This document shows positions 8,201 to 14,742 of a stretch of DNA of 64,000 nt, one piece after another. Below the pieces are notes generated by a model. That model saw only the letters and a program-made list of their open reading frames with translations, had not been told where the DNA came from and searched no databases. Each line of letters opens with the position of its first letter. The first letter of the stretch is position 1. This DNA comes from Paenibacillus sp. FSL R7-0337 (GTDB taxonomy: Bacteria > Bacillota > Bacilli > Paenibacillales > Paenibacillaceae), in contig NZ_CP150218.1 of assembly GCF_037969875.1 (NCBI RefSeq), positions 4,402,001 to 4,466,000 of the forward strand. Reading direction: 5' to 3'. The translations under genes and the position numbers were made by a program.

Positions 8201-9820
8201 GCCGCTATGCAGCGCACCCGGCTGGACAAAGACAACATCATCCGCGCGATGGTTAACGGCGAGCCGGTACATGTAAATATCAAAGACAAGCAGCTACTGT
8301 CCGCGCTGACGGCACTCGGGCCGGAGTCGGCCGGCTGGATGCTCAACCTAGTCGGCAAAGTGACCAATAATATGAAGCTGCTGACCACGGGTAGTAACCC
8401 GGTGTTCTCCTTAACACGAAACCTGTTCCGGGATATCCCGCAGGCTTACGTTGCATCCACCACCCGGGATAACCCGATTGCCTTTGTTGCTGACCTGGTC
8501 AGTGCTGCGGTAGACATCGGGGGAAAGCGAGGAGCCTATAGACAGTTCCTTGATATTGGCGGCGGCCATGCTTCATCCATTGCGGCGGACCGTAACCTGT
8601 TGGCACAGAGCAAACGTGCGGCGCTTCCGCAATCTGGTGTTCGTACGAAACTTGCTCGTGCAAAGGAAGGGTATGAGAACCTGCTCAACGCCGTGGAAAT
8701 CGCCCCACGCCTTGCTGAGTTCAAGCGAAGCTATAATCTGACGGGTGACCTACAGGCGGCGCTTCAGGCCGCGCAGGACATCACGGTTAACTTCAAGCGG
8801 AGAGGAGCGCTTTCCCGGGAGATTGATAAGGTATTTCCGTATTTTAATGCAGCCGCGCAAGGATTGGATAAGACGATCCGGACGTATAAGGATAACCCGG
8901 CCAAGGCGCTTACAAAGTCAATCCTGGCGATTACAATCCCGACGCTCGCGCTATACGCGCTTAACCACGATGATCCAGCTTACCAGCGACTCAGCCGGCG
9001 ACAGAAGGATGCTTTCCTGATGATCCCTAAAGGGGACGGCACATTCTTCAAAGTGGCTAAGCCGCAGGAACAGGGAACCATCTTTAGCGATATTCCAGAG
9101 CGCTTAATGAAGCTGTTCGCCGAAGAGGACCCGGCAGCCTTCCGGGATTTCGCGGATCGGCTACGGACTACATTTACACCGCCGGGAGTCCAGGGCGCAT
9201 TGAAGAAAGGTGGAGTCACCGATAAACTGCTCGGGGCTGCTGGTGATACGATCTTTGGTCCTATCGCGGATCTCGCAGCGAATAAGACCTTCAGCGGGGC
9301 TCCTATCGTGCCGGGTTATTTAGAGAATCTATCGCCGGAACTTCAGTATGATGCGAAGACAACCACAGTATCCAAGAAGCTCGGCGAGCTGACAGGCACA
9401 TCACCAAAGCAGCTTGATTACCTGGCCCGACAGTACACAGGGTTCCTTGGGCAGTTTGGGCAGCCCCTGCTCTCTCCTGGGGGAGACGTAGGCAGCGCAC
9501 TCAACCAGCAGGTTACTGCCGATCCGGTGTTCACAAACGACACCTCTACGGAGTTTTATAATCTGAAGGGTAAGCTTGACCAGGCTAATACAGATAAAGA
9601 CGTGAAGGATCTACCGGACTGGTACAGCAACGGCCTGCGGAAGCAGATGGACAGGATCAGCAAACGGATGTCCGCTATTCGCAAACAGCAGCGTGAGGTT
9701 CAGCAGGATTCGTCCTTAAGCAATAAGGCCAAGCGTGAGGAGCTCCGTAAGCTGCAGCAGTCCATTAACGACATGGCAGAGTACGGGAATGAGTTGGCAA
9801 GAAATACAGTTCCTTATTAA
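5231..9820 (+). CDS. Giant internal virion protein with LPD38-type domain
   Basis: About 1529 residues from TTG 5231, which has GGAGGTGG 7 bases upstream; an in-frame GTG at 5222 lies inside that site and is less likely. The N-terminal third is Pro/Gln/Ala-rich and includes a Gly/Ala hydrophobic stretch near 285-335. The region after about 1000 carries the N-P-V-F-S-L-T-R-N-L-F-R-D motif and a hydrophobic segment near 1230, as in large polyvalent protein-associated domain 38. The C-terminus is a charged helix. Proteins like this are injected virion components of podoviruses, or serve polyvalent roles early in infection. No catalytic motif was recognised. It is the longest gene in the window. 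Confidence 0.8.
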   Translation: MSMFDAVRNRKRGEDAKQRVLDRTYSPAPVSASPANDMFAAVRNRSLSSPVSATVVDPITSKVLRDTLVGVGVNAGQPTIDMSPKPPVPQSGIDFKAAQSQSPLTGKLPAPGLLQTPQQTIQSTLADKVPAASLLQQTGRGPANASQIPELSQYEINKKEIESAPPVIKQYAQAMNYLTEGNPLGIAIGNAFSGNSEATRRDSSGNKTVDKIADLVNDFITPMLIPTGAPVGMGPNVGTYEVAGKALANKTGQAAVNKIAQGIGRIAPKVSPGTAQTIARQGLTETVAGPLQGVAMGLANQQDSNEQIGMNALYGLAGGAALGFGGAAAGTGLRNLFKRNGIPDAEIEELLALPEGRGTVRQAAASERSNLAAGTEPVINPYTYELPEASARTRAAADNVTDGRSGLREIDQSIHSLQTSYEQAVIDEYKLLRQQLDNRGGVQQGALQRTPEGEVIGRTGRQSNNPRWYQEFYAANGKRPTIKDLYTLARDRVDNGFADEAGRVPSWRERTGYDEQMAGYQQARETLAGSLLDIDPALQVTDSPLIGQDLRDLRQTGPKQARRPVGESLVAPPSVEPTLPRAPAVEAPVTAREQAINAKPLSELTQDDIDYLLEVSNGREIPIPPQDPTPLPISEPILRPGQFDDKSGLGIAAGQRIKPYDSLSTETRSQLVTQQQRDPASLKGTSDRAYTALVDDLHPLNQQDKILNDLMEEPLKASERIHTLGLASRGADVVSKRIITDGLVDSQGQVVGESLKSILKPLKSLMKKNKSIYVDFEDYLLNKHAVTRAERGEKVFRDDLAWTPEFGAQKAAEYEQQFPEFKEAADKFYAFNQQMVQSWLVDTGIITQDMADAWLKANPYYVPNKRQFTQLEKTGKGPGGGKKGFGNQSNPVKGYQKGGSQRKIISPIEATIENVDAYVKAAKRNQVMQQYVRNIEQAPEAFKDWAEIVKQPEKPSDIKKLLLSDVTDESGAVVTDGIDNLLSRFSDDFDAAMQRTRLDKDNIIRAMVNGEPVHVNIKDKQLLSALTALGPESAGWMLNLVGKVTNNMKLLTTGSNPVFSLTRNLFRDIPQAYVASTTRDNPIAFVADLVSAAVDIGGKRGAYRQFLDIGGGHASSIAADRNLLAQSKRAALPQSGVRTKLARAKEGYENLLNAVEIAPRLAEFKRSYNLTGDLQAALQAAQDITVNFKRRGALSREIDKVFPYFNAAAQGLDKTIRTYKDNPAKALTKSILAITIPTLALYALNHDDPAYQRLSRRQKDAFLMIPKGDGTFFKVAKPQEQGTIFSDIPERLMKLFAEEDPAAFRDFADRLRTTFTPPGVQGALKKGGVTDKLLGAAGDTIFGPIADLAANKTFSGAPIVPGYLENLSPELQYDAKTTTVSKKLGELTGTSPKQLDYLARQYTGFLGQFGQPLLSPGGDVGSALNQQVTADPVFTNDTSTEFYNLKGKLDQANTDKDVKDLPDWYSNGLRKQMDRISKRMSAIRKQQREVQQDSSLSNKAKREELRKLQQSINDMAEYGNELARNTVPY

Positions 9821-9826
9821 ATCTTA

Positions 9827-9853
9827 GGCGCACTCTACGGGGTGCGTCTTTTC
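9827..9853 (+). terminator. Terminator between virion and lysis genes
   Basis: GCGCACTC (9828-9835) and GGGTGCGT (9840-9847) pair around the loop TACG and are followed by CTTTTC. It lies 7 bases after the stop codon of the giant protein. Confidence 0.75.
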
Positions 9854-9903
9854 TATACCATCAGACGCAGAAGGGGGAAATAACTATGCCAGGAGGCGGG
9901 ATT

Positions 9904-10167
9904 ATGGGAACAGAGGACAAATTGGTCGAGATCCAGATACAGCTGGCGAGAATTGAGAAGACACTGGAGGTAGTACCGGCACTGACATCCACAGTCGAGT
10001 CGGCCCGGGATACTGCCCGGGATGCCGTACAGAGTTCCAAGGCCGCGCATCACCGTTTAGACCGGATCGAGGACGCCCAGCGCTGGCTATGGCGTACCGT
10101 CGGCGGGGCCATTATCACCGGTATTATTGGCGTAATAATCGCAGCAATCAAACTCACAGGAGGCTAA
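9904..10167 (+). CDS. xhlA: XhlA-family (hemolysin XhlA-like) lysis protein
   Basis: An 87-residue protein from ATG 9904, which has AGGAGG 7 bases upstream; an upstream in-frame ATG at 9886 would place that site inside the gene but has its own weaker purine run. The first 60 residues are a charged coiled coil. One strongly hydrophobic C-terminal helix follows (W-R-T-V-G-G-A-I-I-T-G-I-I-G-V-I-I-A). This is the layout of XhlA in PBSX-like lysis cassettes, where it acts with the holin at the membrane. Endolysin and holin genes follow within 4 bases of each other. Confidence 0.85.
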   Translation: MGTEDKLVEIQIQLARIEKTLEVVPALTSTVESARDTARDAVQSSKAAHHRLDRIEDAQRWLWRTVGGAIITGIIGVIIAAIKLTGG

Positions 10168-10170
10168 ACC

Positions 10171-10872
10171 ATGCTCACACTGGATCAAGTAAAAAGTAAA
10201 TCGGCCACTCGTCTCAAGGGCCTGCACCCGGCCGTGCTTGCCGCGGCGAATGCGTTGATCGAGCGCTCCTATTCTAGGGGCGTACCGATTCTAATTACGC
10301 AAGGCCTGAGAACAGTTGCCGAACAGGATGCGCTGTATGCACAGGGACGCACCAAGCCGGGCGGTATTGTCACTAATGCCCGGGGCGGTTTCAGCTATCA
10401 CAATTACGGACTGGCGGTGGATTTTGCGCTGCTCCTGCCGGACGCCAGCAACGTGTCTTGGGATATGAAGCGCAATGGGAACAAGGACGGTGAAGTTGAT
10501 TGGCTGGAGGTGGTGCAAGAAGCGAAGGCTTTGGGGTTTGAGTGGGGCGGAGACTGGACGAGCTTCAAGGACTATCCTCACCTGCAGATGAGCTTCGGAT
10601 TAGGTCTGGCAGAGCTGCGAGCAGGTAAGAGACCGACAGAGACGCAGATCGCGGTCATGCTTGCTAAAATCGAAAGATATACAAGGGAGGCAGCAGCTGT
10701 GAATAAGGATGTGAAAGTCGATGTGTATGTAAATGGGGTAAAGGTCGGAGCTGGCATTTTAGATGCCGGAGTGACTTACCTGCCTGTACGAGTAGTGGCA
10801 GAGGCATTAGGGGCTACGGTAGGTTGGAACAAGGAGAATCTGCGGGTCGATATTACCAAGGAGGCTAAATAA
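10171..10872 (+). CDS. Endolysin: M15 (VanY/CwlK-like) peptidase plus stalk domain
   Basis: The first 155 residues are an M15 metallopeptidase with the zinc motif S-Y-H-N-Y-G-L-A-V-D-F (about 71-81) and the second His in Y-P-H-L-Q-M (about 134-139). This family cuts peptidoglycan stem peptides, often as an L-alanyl-D-glutamate peptidase. After a helical linker the last 55 residues form a stalk domain (Y-L-P-V-R-V-V-A-E-A-L-G, W-N). It replaces the usual wall-binding repeats, so I infer it anchors the enzyme to the cell wall. AGGAGG precedes the ATG. There is no signal peptide, so export depends on the holin encoded 2 bases downstream. Confidence 0.92.
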   Translation: MLTLDQVKSKSATRLKGLHPAVLAAANALIERSYSRGVPILITQGLRTVAEQDALYAQGRTKPGGIVTNARGGFSYHNYGLAVDFALLLPDASNVSWDMKRNGNKDGEVDWLEVVQEAKALGFEWGGDWTSFKDYPHLQMSFGLGLAELRAGKRPTETQIAVMLAKIERYTREAAAVNKDVKVDVYVNGVKVGAGILDAGVTYLPVRVVAEALGATVGWNKENLRVDITKEAK

Positions 10873-10874
10873 CT

Positions 10875-11147
10875 ATGGAAGTCCTAAACAACGTATTGGC
10901 GTTTGCCACTCTGATTTCTGTTTTCGTCCTGGCGCTCGTTCAGCTCGTAAAGAACACCGCTAACGTACCTAAGAACCTGCTACCGTGGATCGGACTGGTC
11001 ATTGGCCTGCTGACCGGTTGGGCAGCTTATCCGTTTAGTGACCTGGACCTGACGCTGCGGCTGTGGGGCGGTGGATTGGCCGGGCTATCGGCAACGGGGC
11101 TGTTTGAGCTGGTTCTGAGCAATCGGCCGGGTGGCACAAAAGAGTAA
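10875..11147 (+). CDS. Phage holin
   Basis: A 90-residue membrane protein with three hydrophobic segments (about 5-25, 35-52 and 65-83), short polar turns (VKNTANVPKN, YPFSDLDL) and a charged C-terminus. Length, topology and place directly after the endolysin fit a phage holin that forms the pores releasing or activating the lysin. The exact holin family is uncertain. A strong terminator follows, so this is the last gene of the late operon. Confidence 0.85.
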   Translation: MEVLNNVLAFATLISVFVLALVQLVKNTANVPKNLLPWIGLVIGLLTGWAAYPFSDLDLTLRLWGGGLAGLSATGLFELVLSNRPGGTKE

Positions 11148-11150
11148 ACC

Positions 11151-11187
11151 AAAATCCCCGTAGTTCATAATGGCTGGCGGGGATTTT
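11151..11187 (+). terminator. Late-operon terminator
   Basis: A perfect 10-bp inverted repeat AAAATCCCCG (11151-11160) / CGGGGATTTT (11178-11187) begins 3 bases after the holin stop codon and is T-rich at its end. It could work in both directions. Confidence 0.88.
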
Positions 11188-11396
11188 CAAATGGAACTAA
11201 ATTGTTAAATACTGTATACAATTACCGTTAGTTATTTCGACATATAGTGACAGCGTTTTCCATGAATCAATATTACAATAATCGAACATACCTTCTATGT
11301 TAAATTAAAAAGGAGTGGATATTATAGGCGGTTACAACTAAAAAGTTTTATTTTCTATAGCTATGACTATAGAGTCTCCGGGGAGAGCCGACTGGC

Positions 11397-11612
11397 TCAG
11401 GGTGACAACATTAGCTCGTACAAATCCTCCATTTGGCAAGCTAAGACGTGGGCGATTGTTGCCGCAGCATCATAAGACATGGGCTCTCTATCATTAACCC
11501 AGTTTGATATCTGTTGCGGCGAATAACCGGTTCTGCGTGACAGCTCAGCTTGCGTCATTTTTGCCTTGGCTAATAGGTATCGTAGTCGGCATCTCCCGCG
11601 GGAGAGCTTCAC
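11397..11612 (-). CDS. Small XRE/Cro-type DNA-binding regulator
   Basis: 71 residues starting at GTG 11612 with AGGAGG about 10 bases upstream. The sequence Y-L-L-A-K-A-K-M-T-Q-A-E-L-S-R-R-T-G-Y-S and then Q-Q-I-S-N-W-V-N-D is a complete helix-turn-helix of the Cro/CI family. A short C-terminal helix ends in MEDLYEL. It is the only minus-strand gene in the prophage end and is transcribed away from the SOS-box gene. It may be a prophage regulator or a moron. Targets are unknown. The 209 bases between the late-operon terminator and this gene hold no other gene I can see. Confidence 0.82.
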   Translation of the reverse strand: MKLSRGRCRLRYLLAKAKMTQAELSRRTGYSPQQISNWVNDREPMSYDAAATIAHVLACQMEDLYELMLSP

Positions 11613-11720
11613 TCGATTGACTCCTCCTGTTTCAAAGGTTGATTTTGAGCGGATTATACCATATTAAGCTTAGGCTACCAACATTCATTGTGTGAGGTTG
11701 ACTTAGTTCATAAATTAATG

Positions 11721-11762
11721 CGAACAAATGTTCTGCAATATATGATAGGCATATGCTATAAT
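11721..11762 (+). promoter_or_regulatory. LexA/DinR-type SOS box overlapping an extended -10 promoter
   Basis: CGAACAAATGTTCT (11721-11734) matches the Bacillus SOS consensus CGAAC-RNRY-GTTYC at all but the last base. TGCTATAAT (11754-11762), an extended -10, lies just downstream, so a bound repressor would cover the -35 region. It points to the 64-codon gene at 11800, which has GGAGGT before its ATG. Confidence 0.62.
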
Positions 11763-11799
11763 CCTATTACGGAATTGATATCAACGGAGGTGCCGACAG

Positions 11800-11994
11800 A
11801 TGCGAACTATTGATTTAGGGGATCTATCGCAAGCAGCAGGCATAAAGTCAGCCTGTATGCTCATTGTGTGGAAAATGGATCGGGATTTGTACGAGGGGAA
11901 GGATTTGGAATACGAGTTGAAAGAGCTACTAATTAATATTGTAGAACTTGAATGCACTCTGTCCAGCGGTGTGGTGGATGAACTGAAATCATAA
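11800..11994 (+). CDS. Small protein of unknown function, predicted SOS-controlled
   Basis: 64 residues from ATG 11800 with GGAGGTG 7-8 bases upstream and its own terminator downstream, so it stands alone as a transcription unit. The protein is acidic and helical (L-E-Y-E-L-K-E-L-L-I-N-I-V-E-L-E) with one mildly hydrophobic patch (SACMLIVW). It has no signal peptide or recognised motif. The SOS box and the place at the extreme end of the prophage suggest a role in DNA-damage response or prophage induction. This is inference only. Confidence 0.68.
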   Translation: MRTIDLGDLSQAAGIKSACMLIVWKMDRDLYEGKDLEYELKELLINIVELECTLSSGVVDELKS

Positions 11995-12006
11995 ATTAGG
12001 GCAGGT

Positions 12007-12036
12007 AAAAAGGCCATGATCCCCACGGCCTTTTTT
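12007..12036 (+). terminator. Terminator of the SOS-box gene
   Basis: AAAAAGGCC (12007-12015) pairs with GGCCTTTTT (12027-12035) and is followed by further T residues. Confidence 0.88.
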
Positions 12037-12079
12037 TATTTCCTATAAGTAGCATGCAGGGTTTTTAAGAGTGTAAGTT

Positions 12080-12187
12080 CGGCTCCATATGGAGTAAAGT
12101 AGAAGACACCTTGAAGGGTGTCTTTTTTCATTTTTGCGGTTATTTTGGACTATAAGACAGCCCCCTGGACCTATAATAAAAACAGCG
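12080..12187 (+). repeat. tmRNA (ssrA) 3'-terminal remnant A with ssrA-type terminator; probable prophage right attachment site
   Basis: CGGCTCCATATGGAG (12080-12094) equals the acceptor-stem end and following bases of the better preserved ssrA fragment at 21453 (there with one extra A). It is followed by GACACC-loop-GGTGTC and a T-run (terminator, 12101-12128). The next stretch to about 12187 is shared with the copy at 15500-15610. Bases left of CGGCTCCA differ from ssrA, as expected if the crossover lies in this core and the left arm comes from the prophage. The duplication ends exactly where a truncated gene begins. Confidence 0.6.
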
Positions 12188-12785
12188 GCCACATGGTTTA
12201 CTCGCCAATCCGTTACTTTTCGCAGTGTATGGGGCACTGGTAGCTGGGATTTTTGAAGAGGCCGGCAGATATTTCGGGTTCCGCTTACTGCTTAAACATA
12301 ATCGGAAACGAAGAGATGGCATTGCATACGGACTGGGCGATGGGGGGGGTGAAGCGATATTTATTGCCGGAATGACCTCGATTCAGACGCTCGTATATGC
12401 CGTAATGATAAATACGGGCAAGCTTGAGCAGTCACTGGGCGGGAAAGCATCACTCGATGTATTGGCAGATATCAAGAGCAAGCTGCTGAATGCTTCATTT
12501 TATGAGGTTCTTCTGGGAGGCTTGGAACGGATACCCGCACTTTTTATTCAAATTGCTCTATCGCTTATTGTCCTGTACGCAGTGCGTGCAAAGAGGAAAA
12601 TAGTTCTGGTTTATGCCATTTTATTGCATGCTCTTATTGATTTCACTCCGGCTCTCTATCAGGCGTACCCAGGGAAAATCAGCTTGTGGTTTGTGGAGAT
12701 TCTCCTGCTACTAATCGGAATTGGTGCTTTCTGGCTGATCAGCCGCTCGTGCAAATGGCAAATTTGGTCGGTTGATAATCACTAG
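12180..12785 (+). pseudogene. 5'-truncated YhfC-family intramembrane protease-like gene
   Basis: The frame is open from 12180 (after a TAA at 12177) and reads N-P-L-L-F-A-V-Y-G-A ... A-G-I-F-E-E-A-G-R-Y-F-G-F, the middle of YhfC-family membrane proteins. The usual N-terminal membrane helices, about 70-75 residues, are missing, and no ribosome binding site is present near the GTG at 12225. Where the family has a conserved G-H-G-G-x-E this copy has G-D-G-G-G-E, encoded beside a run of eight G. Several C-terminal hydrophobic helices remain. The truncation coincides with the end of ssrA repeat A, so the gene was probably cut by an integration event. Expression as a shorter protein is possible but unlikely to be functional. 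Confidence 0.7.
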
Positions 12786-12961
12786 ATTTTTGGAGCTTGG
12801 TTGATTTTTAGATGGAACTAAACTAACGGGCAGTTATCTATAAGACGATTGATTCATTCGGGGGATTGCGGGGATTTCAAAAGTGGAATATTATTTACTT
12901 ATAATTAACGTATTGGCTTACTAATTAATGATTATATTAATAATATTGGAGTGGATGTATT

Positions 12962-13747
12962 ATGTATCCCCATCATCAGGCTGCCATTGATGCCATCACC
13001 AACAAGCTTAAAGCCAGACCCGACGTACAAGGGATTATCATCGGAGGTTCCGTGGCGCATGGCTTTGCGGGCGAAACCTCTGATATCGACATTATGATCG
13101 TCCTTTCCGAAGAGGATTACAAGAAAGCTTGTTCCATCCATAATCTTGGGTATTTCGAAACGGAATCCTGTTCTTATGAAGGCGGTTATGTGGACGGAAA
13201 AGTTGTATCCGCTTCCTACATCAAGCAAGTGGCCGAATCCGGCAGCGATCCTGCTAAGTTCGCATTCCAGGATGCGTTCGTCACCTATTCCAATATCGAG
13301 GGGTTGGAACGGTTGGTCCAAGATGCTCCCCGATATCCGGTGGAGAAAAAGACTGAGAACATGCAGAAGTTCTATGCACAATTCGAAACCTGGAAATGGT
13401 ATTATTACGAAGGACTGAAACGCAACAATCGTTTATTAATCGACTACTGTTTGACCCACTATGTCTTTTTCGCAGGTCGGTTGATTTTGCTACACAACGA
13501 AACACTTTTCCCTTCTTATAAGTGGTTCTTACAGGTTCTAGAGGGGGCCCAAAAGAAGCCTGAGAATTTGTTGACGGACATCCATCGGGTACTGGAAGAA
13601 CGAACGCCGGAAGCCGTAGAAAATCTGTACAAGAGTATTGTGGAATTTAATAACTGGTATCAGGCAGAGCATCATTGGACGGTTCAGTTCATGATGGATA
13701 GCCAGCTGAACTGGATGGACGGACCGGTTCCGGTTCTCGATTTATAA
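12962..13747 (+). CDS. Nucleotidyltransferase-fold protein
   Basis: 261 residues. The motif G-G-S-V-A-H-G-F-A-G-E-T-S-D-I-D-I-M-I (about 30-48) is the GS-x10-DxD active site of the polymerase beta nucleotidyltransferase superfamily. A third acidic residue is plausible near E-G-G-Y-V-D-G-K. The rest is a helical C-terminal domain with aromatic-rich segments (WKWYYYEGLKRNN). Small-molecule adenylyltransferases such as the aminoglycoside enzymes and some toxin or antitoxin partners share this fold. No partner gene is adjacent, so a substrate cannot be named. GGAGTGG precedes the ATG. Confidence 0.85.
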   Translation: MYPHHQAAIDAITNKLKARPDVQGIIIGGSVAHGFAGETSDIDIMIVLSEEDYKKACSIHNLGYFETESCSYEGGYVDGKVVSASYIKQVAESGSDPAKFAFQDAFVTYSNIEGLERLVQDAPRYPVEKKTENMQKFYAQFETWKWYYYEGLKRNNRLLIDYCLTHYVFFAGRLILLHNETLFPSYKWFLQVLEGAQKKPENLLTDIHRVLEERTPEAVENLYKSIVEFNNWYQAEHHWTVQFMMDSQLNWMDGPVPVLDL

Positions 13748-13883
13748 ACTGTTCCGCTAACGGGAACGATAGTTCAATAGATGGCTTCATGGTTAGCAGG
13801 ATGAGGCATTGTTTTGAGGAGGAAACGGCCAGGCTTGTTGAAGAGCATCACGCTCCGCCGAATTGTAGCTCTGCACGTCCACG

Positions 13884-13937
13884 CCTCGGCTCCATATGGA
13901 GTATCAGTGAAAGACACCTTTAGGGGTGTCTTTTTTT
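13884..13937 (+). repeat. tmRNA 3'-terminal remnant B with ssrA-type terminator
   Basis: CCTCGGCTCCATATGGAG (13884-13901) repeats the ssrA acceptor end and flank, followed by AAGACACC-TTTAGG-GGTGTC and a T-run (13911-13937). Upstream sequence does not extend the tmRNA similarity, so only the terminal core is left. It separates the nucleotidyltransferase module from the sigma-factor module. Confidence 0.65.
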
Positions 13938-14190
13938 ATGGATATGGATTAGGAAACTCTCAGATTCTGCATGCCGAGTATGCTTGCACAAACTTTATTT
14001 TATTGGTTTAATCTATTTATCCATACAAGGAAGAAGATGGATAAAATACGGTTGATATTTTGAAAATGGTAATGTCACTCCACCAGCTTTTCCCGTAAAA
14101 TGTGAACGAACCGACTTTTTCGGCCGCTTGCTTTCTTTTTGATCATTCGTAAAGACTATTTCAGTAAGAGATAAAATGGAACTAAACATA
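13938..14190. other. Intergenic stretch with no gene recognised
   Basis: Between remnant B and the sigma-factor promoter I see no convincing coding frame. It contains the 11-mer ATGGAACTAAA at 14176-14186, which also occurs at 11191 and 12812. Confidence 0.5.
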
Positions 14191-14196
14191 AATTCA

Positions 14197-14226
14197 TTGT
14201 AACGTTTCTTTGTTTAGCTAGTCTTA
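14197..14226 (+). promoter_or_regulatory. Possible ECF-type autoregulated promoter
   Basis: TTGTAACGTTTC contains AAC at 14201-14203, and GTC lies at 14221-14223, a 17-base gap that resembles the -35 AAC and -10 GTC elements of extracytoplasmic-function sigma promoters. It sits 25 bases before the TTG start of the sigma gene. Autoregulation is inferred. Confidence 0.4.
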
Positions 14227-14247
14227 TATATGTAAGGTGGTGAACCC

Positions 14248-14742
14248 TTGGACGAATTAGATGAACTAGAGGGAGTCTATGATCAATATTTCCGAGATGT
14301 ATATATCTTTGTGCTTTCATTAAGCAGAGATGAGCAGATCGCCGAGGAAATTACACAGGAGACTTTTCTTAAAGCGCTGAAGCGAATTGAACAGTTCAGG
14401 GGGGACTGCAAAATGAGTGTTTGGCTGTGTCAGATTGCGAAAAATACTTATTTCTCCTATATGGACAAGCAGCGGAGGTACGCTCCGATGGCTGAGCAAG
14501 AAGCGGAAGCCGGTATTAACCTGGAGCAAAAACTTATTAATCAGACTGAGGCTCTGTATGTTCATAAGGTTCTGCACGGATTGAAGGAGCCGTATAAGGA
14601 GGTTTTTATGCTCAGGTTATTTGGAGAACTTTCTTTCGATCATATTAGCCAGATTTTTGGCCGAACGGAGAGCTGGGCAAGAGTGACCTATCACCGGGCC
14701 CGTATGAAGATACAGAATCTGCTAATGGAGGATAAAAGATGA
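14248..14742 (+). CDS. ECF-family RNA polymerase sigma factor
   Basis: 164 residues starting at TTG 14248 with AAGGTGGTG upstream. Region 2 reads Y-D-Q-Y-F-R-D-V-Y-I-F-V-L-S-L-S ... A-E-E-I-T-Q-E-T-F-L-K-A-L (about 11-50) with the W-L-C-Q-I-A-K-N-T-Y segment. Region 4 (about 105-160) has L-K-E-P-Y-K-E-V-F-M-L-R-L-F-G-E-L-S-F and a helix-turn-helix. The length is standard for ECF factors. The stop overlaps the anti-sigma start as ATGA, so the two are co-translated. It lies in the ssrA-repeat zone, suggesting acquisition as a regulatory cassette. The regulon is unknown. Confidence 0.93.
   Translation: MDELDELEGVYDQYFRDVYIFVLSLSRDEQIAEEITQETFLKALKRIEQFRGDCKMSVWLCQIAKNTYFSYMDKQRRYAPMAEQEAEAGINLEQKLINQTEALYVHKVLHGLKEPYKEVFMLRLFGELSFDHISQIFGRTESWARVTYHRARMKIQNLLMEDKR

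Larger units (their letters stand above)
1..12100. mobile_element. Prophage, late-gene right end (left part outside the window)
   Basis: A continuous plus-strand run of virion and lysis genes covers 1-11147: tail or stabilisation protein, fibre, ejection-type protein, glucosaminidase, very large LPD38-type protein, XhlA, endolysin and holin. A minus-strand XRE gene and an SOS-box gene follow, and then the residual tmRNA 3' end at 12080. The head, packaging and integrase genes are not in the window and are presumably to the left. The gene order and the giant internal protein suggest a podovirus-like virion. The right boundary is inferred from the ssrA fragment. Completeness of the prophage cannot be judged. 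Confidence 0.88.

Noticed and set aside
13814..14011. 65-codon open frame over tmRNA remnant B
   Set aside because: It is made of the ssrA acceptor end and terminator sequence and lacks a ribosome binding site.
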